Notes: generated from the letters alone by a model not told the origin. Counted from the stretch's first letter, positions 21,678 to 33,480 are shown. The stretch is 64,000 nt of DNA from Diphasiastrum complanatum (GCA_029204225.1 CM055106.1:25629368-25693367), one strand, 5' to 3'. Program-made: numbers and translations.

Positions 21678-22319
21678 TGTGTAGGATTTTAGATCATTCA
21701 AGATTCAATCCATGTCTCTTATCTTTGGTTACAATAAGGAGCAGACCAACAATCTTGCCAATGTAGAAAAATCAGCATCTACATACAAAATGAGATGCAA
21801 ACTCTAAGAGATACTGATAAAAAATGAACCAAAACATAAAATATAGTTGTTTTCCATACAATTACAATACCCTACTATATTTCACATGTGTGGAACCAGA
21901 AATATCAATAAATGATCATTCTACACATATTATTGCAAGATAATATCATGAGAGTGGACCAATGAGTAGAAGAACCCAAAGAAAACCATGTATATTCATG
22001 AAATCAGAGAGAGAAGAGAGAAGATGTGTCTCTCCACGAGTTACATCCTTTTATAACATGTTCAAACCCTATTTGGCCACTTGGCTTTCCCTCCAAAATG
22101 TAAACCCTGCTATTTTCGGGTCTAGATTCAAAGTACCCAACATTCAAATTTGAATCTCTCTCAAAATTGATTACCAACTTTCCCACATTTTCAAAAGTGT
22201 TTATTGAATGTATTTTAAACTAATATAACCTCAAAATTTTTATCTCTAAGTCTAAAATGACTTTTGGTCTCAATTGACAATTTGCCAAAATATGACTAAA
22301 CTTGTTAAAATCTCTCACA
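21678..22319 (-). repeat. LTR, family D, minus orientation
   Basis: It matches 16708-17360 in reverse orientation. On the minus strand it starts TGTGAGAGATTTTAAC and ends CCTACACA before the primer site. With the plus copy it brackets Copia-E as inward-facing LTRs. Confidence 0.85.
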
Positions 22320-22829
22320 GTTCTTCCTCTCTCCATACCTCTTAATGAAACAAGCATCCACATCAAATTGAACTTGGAATCCAAGTCTCTAAGATTGGGC
22401 GTATGAGAGAATCAATTGGATGTATGAGGAACAATCATCAGAAAGGATTTTTTTCAACTAACCAATCTATCGTAAATAGAATGCAAGAATGAAGTATCTA
22501 ACAAGCTCTAAAAAGGGCTAACTTCCATTGAGATTAGGATATTAGAAAGAATGGTTCCCCAATTTTTATGAATGAGATTAGAAAAATTCTTAGTTACTCA
22601 AAGGTGTCTTGCCACTATCATAACAACATGACACTTGCTCAAACCTACCATGAGACGTTATGTTTAATGTCAAGTAATTATTTTTTCAATTTCATGTTGT
22701 AAATTACAAACATACTTGGAAAAACATTTTAGATATGATGTTTGATTTGGATGTCTTAATTTAAGTTTTCATTTTCATGAATGACAATCTTATATGTTAA
22801 TTGATGAATATTTATTTTCCTTGTTTGAA
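22320..22829. other. No recognisable gene
   Basis: AT-rich, with no ORF, primer site or repeat match that I can support. It may be non-coding CACTA sequence. Confidence 0.4.
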
Positions 22830-23841
22830 GGACTACGAACCGTCGTCTAGTTCCAGTGATGATGACAACATCACTCCATATCCAAAACAAAATTGGCATA
22901 CGATGGGCCACACATAAATCAACTATCACATCGTGAGTGTATGGGATTGAGATCCGTGATGAAAATAGATGAACAACAACATGCCAAAACAGATCAGCCT
23001 TGACCTAGTTCTACTTCTTTAGAATCAAGATCAAGTGCTAAAAATGATTTTCGCATTCAAGATAACATTCAAATCATGAACAACATGATAAATAACGTCT
23101 ATGAGCATCATGACGTGGAAGCATGTCCTGAACATGATAGTGAATCAATTGTGAGTATCCAGAAAAAGAAATTGAGAGAAGAATCAATTACACCAATATA
23201 TCCTGGAGCAAAGACATCTCGTTTGGTCATTTCGTTGCTTATATTGAACCTCCAAGCAAAATATAAACGGAGTGATACAAGTTTTACATCTTTATTTGAG
23301 TAAATAAGATTCACATTTTTTTTAAAGATTTTAAAGAGTTGAGATATGAAAAATGTTGAATGCAATGAGAATGGACTATACATTGCACCATGCTTGTCTC
23401 ATGTCCACTACAATATAATACATTTTTGTTGCATGCGATTTTAATGTGGAAAATGCATGACTATCGAGAATTGGGTGATTGTTCAAGTGACTAAAAAATA
23501 AAATCGCTTGTAATTTCTATAGATTTGTTTTTTATGCTTGCAATATTTATTTTTTAGGAAAATTCAATTTATTACATGAGTTGGATTTGATATTTTTAGA
23601 TTTTCAAACTTCTGGATATCATGCATGTCTCATTTGTGGACCAAATATTGATGCTCGACACTCATGTCATCGAAACAAAGTTCTATATGAAAATCATCGC
23701 AAGCACTTGCATGATGAAAATCATCCATTTAGAAATGCTCATAGAAGAGGCTTTGGAGGAAGATTAGAAACAATGATGCCTCCAACCTTTTCCATCATTC
23801 ATACTATAGGCTTCTATGATTGGGTCTCAGGCGCAGTATAG
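22830..23841 (+). pseudogene. CACTA (En/Spm) TNP2-type transposase fragments
   Basis: Two pieces match the plant CACTA transposase (Transposase_21 family). At about 23180-23300 the text PIYPGAKTSRLVISLLILNL, then SDTSFTSLFE, matches the 'PLYPG...SL..LYNLK....SD.SFT.LL' block. At about 23575-23800 LDFQTSGYHACLICGP, then HRKHLHDENHPFR and GFGGRLETMMPP, matches the 'GH..C..CG......HR..LP..HPFR' block. Upstream SSSSDDDN and a stop-filled leader complete it. The region between the blocks is missing, so this is a decayed copy. The terminal CACTA repeats were not found. Confidence 0.7.
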
Positions 23842-25086
23842 ATCGTGAGTCCAACGTTCCCACTTTCTCAAAAACGTTCTCATTCCCATTCCTTGGCAAC
23901 CACATTGCTGTGCCTATGAAACGAGGTGAATGGTGTAAAGGTAAGATGTGCAATCCAAATGATGATGACATGGATGTTTTTGTTATCTACAGTCTAATTC
24001 ACTGACAAATAATTGTTATATGCAGGTGAGAGCAACAAAAGAAGAATCTATCCAAGACAAAAATATTGAGACAACTATTAAAATAGTTAGCAAAAACTTT
24101 TCATAAAAAGTAAGATGAGCCACTAGTTAGTTTGAGTAGTCTAGTACAGAGCCATGCAAGATGGTAGGCAAACCTTGCTAGCTTGAATTTTAATCCTCTT
24201 CAAGCCATAGTTGATCCAGTGAATATAGATGTATTTTGACTTTGACATTAGATCAGACTGTGGTAGACTGAGTGGATGTGATCTCTTCAGACTGTGGCAG
24301 ACCAACGCCTCCTGTGGCAGAGACGGCCACTGCATGCAACACCAGCGCGACATTCCCCACCAAGCAAGCACCCTCAAAATGGCAAGAAACGTGATGGCAA
24401 AAGATGAATCATAGCAAATATCTCTCAATAGTCAGGAAGTCCCCAACCAAAATATAATTAAATATTTGAAAAAGAGAAAAAAAAAAAAGAAGAAAAAGCT
24501 ATAGGTAGGAAAAAACCTAAAAAATAGCCAATTTATTTAACATTGCCACATGTCAAGCTCACAAAAATTGAAAATACAAATAAAAAACATTTCATTATGT
24601 CATTTGAATTAAAAAGCAGGTCAATGATTAAAATGAATCCTAAGTACTCCTTGCAAAGCAAGGCAGGGCCAAAAAGCAAAGCAAATTAAATCGAAGGAGA
24701 GCGCGCACACACTTATAAAACAGCAACGTCAACAATTCTAGTTTAGTTCTGATTTTAATTTGTGGCTTGTTTTTGCCGCTTTTTTTTTATATTTCAAACA
24801 CACGTTCACTCACTCACTAACATATATGCGATACCTGGCAGCTCATTTCACTCACTCTTGTTTTTCGATCGCTCTCTATTTCTCTTTCTCGCTCTTGCTA
24901 CCAGCTAATGCCTTCATTTCATTTCTCTCTGTCTCTCTCTCGCGCGCGCCTCTAGCTCTTGCTACCCGGTGCCTTCATTTCACTACTGCTCAGCCTGACG
25001 GGTTGTTAATTACCATTCCGGTACTACTACATCCGCTAGTAGCTACCACTGCTAAATGATTGTTACTGTTAATAAATTGGCTTCAT
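23842..25086 (+). promoter_or_regulatory. Intergenic stretch with promoter-like sequence near 24.71-24.96 kb
   Basis: No gene is supported here. A TATA box (TATAAAA, 24714-24720) is followed by 200 bp of CT-rich sequence (CTCTCTGTCTCTCTCTCGCG, around 24930), which resembles the pyrimidine-rich 5' leader of plant genes. An A/G-rich low-complexity run is at 24475-24500. At 24245-24325 the word CAGACTGTGG(T/C)AGAC occurs twice within about 60 bp. No long ORF follows the TATA box, so a gene start is only a possibility. Confidence 0.3.
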
Positions 25087-25335
25087 TCAATCCATTTCGG
25101 TGTCTTGAGATGCTTCCCGGGGGATGCGGTATGGACGTGGCTTCTTCTTCATCAACGGAATTGCAAAATCAACGGAATTGCAAAACCTGGATGAACTTTG
25201 TTTGAGCCAGACTTCTGATACGATGTCCCAAGCAGGTGGAGCGAGTATGATTTCCTTTTCTGATCTCTGCAATGTTTGTATTCGGTAATTGAGGTAGTAG
25301 ATCTTTGGTGCAGTGGTGGCAAAGGCTCGAATCAT
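25087..25335 (-). CDS. Unassigned 82-codon ORF, possible last exon of a host gene
   Basis: The protein begins MIRAFATTAPKIYYLNYRIQ and continues with APPAWDIVSEVWLKQ, SSSRFCNSVDFAIPLMKKK and PRPYRIPRE before TGA at 25087. Its composition is protein-like and unlike any TE domain here. It has a 17-bp direct duplication (TTTGCAATTCCGTTGAT) that keeps frame and repeats FCNSVD/FAIPL text. I do not recognise the family. Sequence upstream of the ATG has stops, so it is either a short gene, a terminal exon or a fragment. Confidence 0.35.
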   Translation of the reverse strand: MIRAFATTAPKIYYLNYRIQTLQRSEKEIILAPPAWDIVSEVWLKQSSSRFCNSVDFAIPLMKKKPRPYRIPREASQDTEMD

Positions 25336-25742
25336 TTGTGCTTGTCAGATTAATCGCTTAGAAAATGTTATAACGTCTGTCTGTCTGCATGCATGGCGCG
25401 CTTGTGTAACTGTCACATGTTGGCCTTTATGGGGTTACCGTGCAGACAAGATACTGTGAAGCTTGAAGTGAATTGTTGTTGTCTTTCTGTGGCTTGGCTG
25501 GCTGAGTGCCTAGCTTCTACGATTTTTCCATTAGCCCCCATTCATGGTTTAGTCACGTGGATACACTGTGAAGTTGGTTGATCTGACAGGCGAGGTGTGT
25601 GAACACCCGGCCAACATTGATAAAATCAAACCTTATTATGTCTGTATTTACTTGTACAGTGCATAATGTTGTTGTGTTTTATTTTCAGGATTGAAACAGA
25701 AAACGAAAATAGAAAAAGAGAAAACAACCGAGATACTGATGA

Positions 25743-26255
25743 ATGAAAGGAAGGAAAGAAGCGGAAGCGACGTATGGCGAAGAAAGTCAGAACAGTACAA
25801 AAATAGACGAATGGGGTCCTGGATTATCTATACCTTTGGCAGAGATTATTATACAAACCAGGGTAAGAAGCTTCACTTGGGACACGGGATCCACAGATGC
25901 TAGGATAGATTCAAAATTGATGTGGGAATGGGACAATGAGGAAGACTTGTCCTATTTAGCTTTCATATGGGGACTTAGGTTAGTGGAAAGAGTTTTGATA
26001 GATTGTGAGTACGACAGCCCTTGTCGATCTCACTATGAAAATAACAGTATTTACTTTGGTATAGACATCATAAATGACAGGATCTTGGATGATGTTTCAA
26101 AAGTAGTCCCTATCAGAAAGACAATCTACTTTTACTTCAAAGCGGCCAAGCGAAGTGTACCTAGAAGATTGCGACACAAGATCACTACATTTATGGGTGG
26201 TCTACACTGGGGTACAAATGTTGTCACCTACCCACCTCATCGGATAAACATCTAG
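25743..26255 (+). CDS. Unassigned 170-codon ORF
   Basis: It starts at the first ATG after an in-frame TGA at 25740 and stops at 26253. Upstream at about 25688 a TTTTATTTTCAG motif resembles a plant 3' splice site, so the true start could lie in an earlier exon. The protein is acidic in the middle (MWEWDNEEDLSYLAF, LIDCEYDSPCRSHY) and basic at the end (AAKRSVPRRLRHKITTF), with no membrane segment or known motif visible. No TE sequence adjoins it. It is the longest ORF in the least repetitive stretch and could be a host gene or a fragment. Confidence 0.4.
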   Translation: MKGRKEAEATYGEESQNSTKIDEWGPGLSIPLAEIIIQTRVRSFTWDTGSTDARIDSKLMWEWDNEEDLSYLAFIWGLRLVERVLIDCEYDSPCRSHYENNSIYFGIDIINDRILDDVSKVVPIRKTIYFYFKAAKRSVPRRLRHKITTFMGGLHWGTNVVTYPPHRINI

Positions 26256-27114
26256 GGGGTAGACAAGTTGTAGATATGGAGAAATTTTTGCCATCTCATA
26301 GTACTAATGTATAGAGAGAAAAAAAAACTAGAACGATGTGGTAGTACCACAAAGGCCTTGCCATGTCATATTGTCGTATTGTTACTTTATGTGAATGCTA
26401 GAAGTTACGCAGTATGGGAAGGCGTTCAAGACATTATATTAGAATAATAAATCATTTTGTGCAATGGATGAATATTTTGATTTTGAAATATGTGCATGAT
26501 CTCCATAAGTTTGTATTGTATAATCAGAAATCTGATATCAGTTACTAGAAATTGATAAAATCTGCTGATGATTTTAATTTTGTTGTATTACTCAGGTTAT
26601 AAGGATTTAACAATCAAATTATCCATCGCTGCATCATTTTCTCCCATCTTAGCATGTGAGGATTTAAAAATGGAACAATTATTTTTTAATTGTAGGTAAG
26701 ACTATTTTAATGTTAAGCGCTCATATTAATTGACCCTATGTTTACAGTAAGAAAGAGGTCGTTTATCCAATAACACTTCTTTGAAATGGAATTCTCACAA
26801 AACCAACTCCACCGTATTGTAATTGATATTTTTTCTAGGAACTGAAAGATCAAAGAGGCTCCCTTCCGTAAAGTTTTTGAAAAGGACAAAAGCTAAGCAT
26901 ACAAGCTTTAGTTTCATGCTTTGATATAGCTTTAGATTCGCAAATCTTTTAATATCTAGCTATGGCTTTTAAGCATTTACCAAACTCCTAGACTTTTTCT
27001 TGAACATTTAGTCCCTTCAATCCTATTCAAAAATATATTTAACCTTGTAGAAACTATACTATGAAGCTATTTTAAGATATTGCATGTAAAATCAATATTT
27101 CTGTGATCCAAGGT
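26256..27114. other. No recognisable gene
   Basis: AT-rich sequence with only short ORFs. Nothing identifiable on either strand. Confidence 0.45.
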
Positions 27115-27487
27115 GTTATGTCCATGACCAGTACATAGGATTCAATATACTCCTAGTCTTGGATACATGGTACTCTAGTGAAACAAGCTGTTAGTCATGC
27201 CACATGATACTGGACGTGACCTAAAAGTAACTAATAACCTTGTGAGGCCCAAAACACACTAAATGGAGTTAGTACAAAGGTTTTAGACAGTCAAGACATG
27301 TGTAGAGTTATCAATAGCAAGGCATGTGTAAAGTTATCAATAACAATCTATGAATAGAGGATCCATGCATAGAGACTCTATTCTAGGTGAATCTATGTAT
27401 AAGGGAGTTAGGACCTTGCATGACTGAGTGCACAAGTGGTTCTAGGCTCTATATAAGGAGGCCAAACTCACCCCACTACCTCATTGT
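27115..27487 (+). promoter_or_regulatory. LTR- or promoter-like segment with TATA box
   Basis: It begins TGTTATGTCCATGACC, which resembles a Copia LTR start, and carries a strong TATA (CTATATAAGG, 27449-27458). A 26-bp imperfect direct repeat at about 27294-27346 is built on CATGTGTA(G/A)AGTTATCAATA. A short ORF (27488-27883) follows but looks incidental. No matching second copy is in the window. Confidence 0.4.
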
Positions 27488-27883
27488 GTGGTCGATTCAT
27501 TGCTAGTTTCTCACTCTACGATCATGTTTCATATTCCTTGGCTTGGGGGTGAAGCTTATAGAGTTCAATTGGTTGCTTCTACTTGGTTGGGTGGTTCCTC
27601 CATAGTGTGTTTTCCATTGTGTTTGTCTTGTAAGCAGTATCTTGAGGACCAAGGCTTACGAAGATTGGAGAACTTGCATAAGTGCTACCTTTTGTTGAAA
27701 TTTCGGTGTGCACCAATTGGAATTCTCTTCCAAGTGGATAGCAAGATGGCAAGTAGGTGTACTACCCCAGTTTCCATTTTCATGTTGCTAAGATCCATTT
27801 CTCTCAAGATTTTTTGGAGTTTTATGGAGAATTGTCCTAGGAAGCCAATTTGTGATGCTTTCTTGGAGCCTTATCTTGTGTAG

Positions 27884-29014
27884 TTCAAATCCTTGGTAGA
27901 TCTGAATTAATGATAAAATTAATGATGCAGGCCAGCTCTTTTCATGATTTATGATTCTAGGCTATGTCTTGGTCAAAATTGCTTCTTTTACATGTTAGAT
28001 CAATTAGATGGCTATAATTCTATAAATTGGTTTGCATGTGCTAGAGAAAGAGTTGCATGTCATAAATTTCCACTTTATAGTGAAGAAAAATCGAAAAATA
28101 TCCAAAACTCATTATTTTTGCTTGTTTTTTTTTATAAAGTTGGATAGTAGGTGGTTGTAAAACATCATGTAGATCTTGTAAAGAGGTGAATTAAAGTCTT
28201 CTGAAGTTTTTCTTGAAGTAAGAGCCAAGAATTCTAGCAATTGAGCTTGTAGGAAGTCAAAAAAGTTCCAAAAATGACCATTTTTGGTGGCTTTTGGGGG
28301 ATGGATCTCTCTAAATCCATAAGGAGATCATTCTGGATTTTCTTACAACATGATTAACATGCCCTTTTACCTTCCCAGCAAGTTATTAGGCCTATAAATT
28401 GATGGTCGGTGGCTTAAGATATATCTCCATCAAGTTTAAAGCTATTTTGACTTCTACAAACCAAGAAATCTTCGTTCTCAGCCTATAATGCTTCTTAGGA
28501 CCAATATGAATGCTTCACATAAGCCTAAAAGACCAATTAAGAGTGCCGGTAGCATCACTTTTGAGCTTGGTTAGGTGTTTACATGATTTTACAAGATTAT
28601 GCCTTGAGGAAGTACTCTCTACTATAGAATTTCAGACGCATTGTTCTCACATGTGTGAAGCCTAAGTGGAAGGCTGATCTGGCAAGCATCTTGGCACTTG
28701 TCTCCCTCCGTTTTGACTTTACAACTTTCAATTTGGTGTCCTATAGCCAAAGTTATGTTCATTTGAAGTTTTGCAATGTTGAGAGTAAATTTGGCAAAAT
28801 TTTGAATTGTTCTGATTGTATGCTAGTATTTTCCCTAATTTTTGGTACTATGCTTGCATGGATTGATTGTGTGTTGATTCTTAGTGTAATTTTGACATGC
28901 ACAAGGGATTTTCAGTCGATTTGAGTGGTCATACGCATGTGCACTGACGGTTGGGTCACAAAATAGTGATATTGGTTGACAAATTCTGTAAAACTGGTAT
29001 GGCTACTTTTATTG
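27884..29014. other. No recognisable gene; inverted repeat at 28268-28287
   Basis: Low-complexity AT-rich DNA. CCAAAAATG and CATTTTTGG form a near-perfect palindrome at 28268-28287, and a CTCACATGTGTGAA word at about 28643 resembles the LTR palindromes. Possibly an old LTR. No coding signal. Confidence 0.4.
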
Positions 29015-29660
29015 ACCGAGTTTGATTTCGAGTTGTGGTTCGAAAAGGTAAACAACATTGTCTGATCGACCATGTATCTAGAATTGAATCAGCACCAATT
29101 TATACTGAAGTGGATGATGAACTACTAGATGCTGCATTGTTCCATGTTGAAGCAGTGCCCGAGTGGGCAGTCGATATTGTTGAGTATTTGATGCTAGGCC
29201 AACCCAATGATTCCTTGACAAAAGTACTAAAGAGACAATTGATTCTTAAAGCACAACCCTATCAATTGATTGCAGGACAATTGTATTGCCGATGAATGGA
29301 TGATATCTTGAATAAATGTGTTTTGTTGCATGAAGTACCTAAACTTACCATGTGGGAATGGGCGGAGGACATTTTTCAACAGATACCACTGTTCAAAAAC
29401 TTTTGCAATCATGATGTTGGTGGCCTACACTTCATAAAGATACAAAAATTATATTCAGTCATTTAATGTTTGTCAACGTACAGGATGTCCTATGAAACAG
29501 AATTATGAACCTTTGCAGCCTGTTTTATCGCAAACACTATTTGAGAAATAGGGCCTTGATTATGTTTGCCCTATTCATCCTACGGCAAGAGGATTTCAAG
29601 CTTATTATATCATAGTTGCAACTGACTATATGACCAAGTGGATTGAAGAAAAAGCATCAA
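29015..29660 (+). pseudogene. Gypsy post-RNase H linker and integrase N-terminal fragment
   Basis: Plus strand: the RH end RKGKQHCLIDHVSRIES; the linker ELLDAALFHVEAVPEW and KVLKRQLILKAQPYQLI; MDDILNKCVLLHEVPK; and, in shifted frames, the H2C2-type zinc-binding region and MKQNYEPLQP leading to ATDYMTKWIE. It matches the linker at 7923-8045 and extends it towards integrase. At about 29661 it is fused to Gypsy gag in the opposite orientation. Confidence 0.75.
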
Positions 29661-30046
29661 TCATCACATCTTTAAGTTGATCATAAAGGTCAATTGGTTT
29701 GAATTCACGGCGGATGTTTTTAGGTAATCCAACCAAGAAAACTTTTATGGCCATACGTTCGGTGATATTTTCATCCCACATTCTACTTTGAGACATTTAA
29801 AATGCTCAATGTAGTTTTGAACAGACTCTTCGCGACACATATTGATATGGGTAATTTGGATGAATGGGCTCTGAATCAGTTTGGATGGTTGTAACGCTTG
29901 ATGAGAACGTCCTTGAGGGTGGTCCAAGAAGCAAGATTAGGAGCTTTGAGGTTTAGATACCACTCTTTGGCTAATCCATAGAGTACCATGGAAAATAAAC
30001 AGCGGTTTTTAGTCTCAGAGGTATCTCCATAGAAATGGCACACATC
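29661..30046 (-). pseudogene. Gypsy gag fragment
   Basis: The minus strand carries CHFYGDTSETKNR, LYGLAKEWYLNLK, LASWTTLKDVLIKRY and ESVQNYIEHFKCLKVEC, the Retrotrans_gag capsid core also seen at 59100-59460. The ORF 30094-29876 is chimeric: its first residues are Copia-F integrase and it passes in frame into Gypsy gag. Confidence 0.8.
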
Positions 30047-30425
30047 TGAGTGAATGAGCTCAAGAATATCCTTGGCTCTTCTTCCTTCATGCACAAATGG
30101 ACTTCGATGTTGTTTGCCCTTCTAACATACTTCACAGAAGTCGGTGTCAGGTCTTGTTTTCTTCAAACCTGTGATAGAAGACCTATTACAATCTCTTTTC
30201 TACTCATGTCGTACAAACTTCTCATATTCTGATGATACATTCTTCTGTGCTAGAGATGATCTTCATTTTCTAATGAGTTTAATATGCTTTCATGTCTGTT
30301 GATGATTTTTGCTTGGTAAAGAATTCCTTGTCTTAATCCTTCAATCAGCAGCTTGCTTGATTTTTGCTCAATTATTCGGCATACGTTCTTGTCAAACATG
30401 ACTCATGCACCAAGATTGGCAATTA
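30047..30425 (-). pseudogene. Copia-F pre-integrase fragment, second copy
   Basis: Minus strand copy of 2767-3235 with the same words (KRDLLSVSIIANLGA, EGLRQGILYQAK, HRRMYHQNMRSLYDM, RRAKDILELIHSDVC). It is fused at its upstream end to Copia-C and at its downstream end to Gypsy gag. Confidence 0.8.
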
Positions 30426-31530
30426 TTGACACAGAGAGCAAGTCTCTTTTGAGCGTTGGCACATAAAGTGCTCTGTGTGATTTTGCAATAGCACAAGCCT
30501 CACATGACTTGATCTCCTTGGAAATATTCTTTGGTAAACCAATAGCCTTGGCTTCTTTGCACATCGAAAGCATGGATTTGTACTTGGGATGTCCCAACCT
30601 CCTATGCCATAACTCCTCCTTGGAAAGCTTTGTCACATAAGCAATATCACAACTCTCTCTTGGATCTAGTTTGTATATGCCTCCAAATCTTGATCCATGT
30701 GCAAGGATCTCACCATTTCTCTTGATAATACAAGTATCAATATTGAACTTCACATCAAGGCCACCATCAATAAGTTGGCCAACACTTATGAGGTTCTTTA
30801 TAAGATTAGGCACAAAAAGAACCTTGTTGAGAGAAATAATGTTAGAAGATGAGGTCTTCAAGGGAATATTTCCTATGCCTTCGATATTGCATTCTTGGTC
30901 ATTTGCTGTATAGATAGTCTTCTTAGATCCTCCACAAGGCATAATAGATGTGAAGGACTCCTTGGAGCTACACATATGTGAAGATGCTCCACTAACAATG
31001 TACCAAGATCCATCCTTCTTGAAAGGTGTAGATGAAAAACTAGAGAACATAAGATACCCCTCTCCATCATTTGCAATAGAATCTTCTTTCTCATTTGAAA
31101 GGTTGGCTTGCTTGAATCGATTCTTTTTCTTGAAGCAATTTGTAGCATAGTGCCCCATCTCGCCACAAAAGAAACATTTGATATTCTTCTTCTTTGAGGT
31201 AGAAGCATGAGAGGTGTCATCCTCCTCTCCATATTGGTCTTTATCTTTTGCTTTGTCCTTGGAGAAGTGTTGGTGTTGCTTTTTGCTCCTCTCTTTGTGC
31301 TTGGCAAAAAGAGCTTTGCCATCACAATTATGGTTGAGTGATAACTTCTCCATCCTTAATGCTTGTTCTCATGCCTTGATTCTTCAACCATTACCACTCC
31401 TTGCAAAGCCTCCAAAGTAGGTAGATCCTCCTTGATTGCATAGGATTGGACAAGGTTCTCATACTCATCTCTCAAGCCATTAAGTATGACTTGGACTAGC
31501 TCACTTTGATTTATAGATCCTCCAATGCGA
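30426..31530 (-). pseudogene. Copia-C-like gag end, protease and pre-integrase
   Basis: The main ORF (31353-30403, 316 codons) contains a Lys-rich gag tail, zinc knuckle CFFCGEMGHYATNC, a protease motif WYIVSGASSHM, the post-protease IPLKTSSSNIISLNKVL...LISVGQL, and pre-integrase EELWHRRLGHPKYKS with CEACAIAKSHR. The last 22 residues are Copia-F. The protease catalytic Asp (normally DSGAS) reads VSGAS, so this protease should be inactive. A broken gag core (LVQVILNGLRDEYENLV) extends to about 31530. Close relative of the Copia-C element at 44.5-49.5 kb, supplying the gag that copy lacks. Confidence 0.85.
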
Positions 31531-31569
31531 GCACTTATCCACTCTACTCTCGGACTCTTATAATGATGT

Positions 31570-32205
31570 TGAAATGTCTATTTTCATAGCTAATGATCAA
31601 GAGTGTAGGATATTAAGTGGTGTAGGTATTGTTCCATTGTACTTGGGATCGTCCAAAAGGATGAATCTTGAAAATGTCCTTTAGGTACCATCAATCACTA
31701 AAAATGTGTTGACTGTTGGCCAAATTATGGCCAATTGATGGATGATGGCCTTGATGTATTAAACATGGAGTTTGTTCCATCTTTAAGAATGATGATTGCA
31801 TAGCTAAAGGATTTAAATAAAGTGGATTGTTTAAATTAGATGCTAATGTGGCATTGGAGAGTGTAAACTTGGCAAAGGATGAGATCACCCAAGTGGAGCT
31901 ATGGCACAAAAGGTTGGGCCACCCCAACTTCAAGGCAATGGAATCAATGTGTGTAAAGGAGCTTGCACTCTTCCTCCCCACGGAATTGTCAAGGCATGGT
32001 AATCTTTGTGAGGCTTGTAGCCTCTCAAAGGCTCATAAGATTTCTTTCTCAAGATCCATCACAAGAGAAAACATTCATGTTGAAGTCAGACATTCAGATG
32101 TGAATAGCTTCTCACAAGCATCCAATGGAGGTGCAAAGTAGTATATATCATTTATAGATGATCATTCAAGATATGCTTGGATATTTTCAAAAAGATTTGT
32201 TAGCA
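31570..32205 (+). pseudogene. Copia-K-like post-protease, pre-integrase and integrase start
   Basis: Plus strand: SIFIANDQECRILSGVG, VPLYLGSSKRMNLENVL, then stop-filled text, then the clean LFKLDANVALESVNLAKDE and VELWHKRLGHPNFKAMESM, CEACSLSKAHK and SFIDDHSRYAWI. It is the same family as the frame at 1-1326 and shows what follows the window's left edge in that family. Interrupted by several stops. 32206-32378 to its right shows nothing recognisable. Confidence 0.8.
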
Positions 32206-32678
32206 CTTCTCAAGGGTGTAAACATTTGACAAAATTATAAAATATCTAAATTTGGAGCTTCCTCAAATGCTAGAATTTTAACCATGCCAACCACTCCTCA
32301 CGAGTGTGAACATATGTCTAGCATAGCACACTGCTTTTGAGATATGATGGCAATCATTAAAATTTTCACTAGTTCTTCACAGCTCAAAAGGCTTATGCTC
32401 ATAAAGTAGATTTTGGAAGAATGGCTCTCTACACAATTAATATAGCATGACTTGTTAGGAGATGAGGATGAACCATCTTTATCTTATGTGTGGCAACTTT
32501 GTGTAACACAAGAATGGCTAAAAAATTAAGAAAATCCTTGACAAGCTTGCAGTTTATAATGATAGGATAGACATGTTCCTCAATGTATATATGATCTTTT
32601 ACATGAAATATGCGATTAAGATCGATAATATATTAGTGATCTATAACCAAAGTGATTGTACATGACAAAATGTAGACA

Positions 32679-33480
32679 ATGCTAGACAAGAGCACTTATG
32701 TCAAATCCATTAGTCCCGCTGCTTGGCAGACACAATCTCGTTACATCATAGTAGCTACGGACTATTGTACCAAATGGGCTGAAGCAAGAGTTGTCCGCAA
32801 TGTTGACGCTTGTTCTACCATAAAATTTCTCTATGAACAGGTTATCATTCGTTTCGGATGTCTTCTAGAACTTATCAATGATAGGGGTACACATTTTCTT
32901 AATTTTGTCATAGCAGATCTTCTTTCCAAATTTTTTGTGGTACATTGAAAAAGTTTCCCATACTATCCAAGATGCAATGGCTAGGCAGAATCCACCAATA
33001 AAATCCTATGTGGAATTCTCACCAAAATTGTCGAATCCAGCCGATCTAATTGGGAGCTAAAACTTCATGCACGTGATGTCTGTAAAATTTCATATTCCAT
33101 CCCTTCGAGTAGCCTATGATCTTGAGCTAGATAATTGACAAATTCTAGAAAATAGGCTATTTCATCTGGAACAACTGTGTGAAACACGAAGGATCAGCAT
33201 TCATGCTCAACAAGTCTACAAACGTCGACAAAAAACATGGCATGATCGATCTTTAAAACTAAAAACAAAAGAGTTTCAGATTGGAGATAGGGTCCTGCTC
33301 TAACAGGCCAAAGCCTTTAAAGGCAAACTGAAATTTTCCAGCCAAGGTCGTTATGTCATTCAGAAAATATTTGCTTCTAGATATGTACAACTCAAAACCC
33401 TTCAAGGCAATATCCTAGACACTGTGGTCAATGGGATTAGACTGAGAAAGTATAATGAGCCCCATTTTTATCTTGATATG
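32679..33480 (+). pseudogene. Gypsy integrase core and C-terminal domain (copy 1)
   Basis: Catalytic acids are visible in ATDYCTKWAEA, INDRGTHFLN and, after a stop, AESTNKI. The C-terminal part, broken by many stops, has AKAFKGK-like and GRYVI text of the GPY/F module. In the duplicate at 59829-60633 the same region is largely open. Integrase would insert the Gypsy cDNA; this copy cannot. Confidence 0.85.

Noticed and set aside
24475-24500. Poly(A) run as the tail of a LINE or SINE
   Set aside because: The run is A/G mixed with no ORF, Pol III boxes or target duplication nearby.
27488-27883. 131-codon ORF as a host gene
   Set aside because: It starts in LTR-like sequence just after a TATA box, has no motif and ordinary LTR composition. 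Coding use is unsupported.
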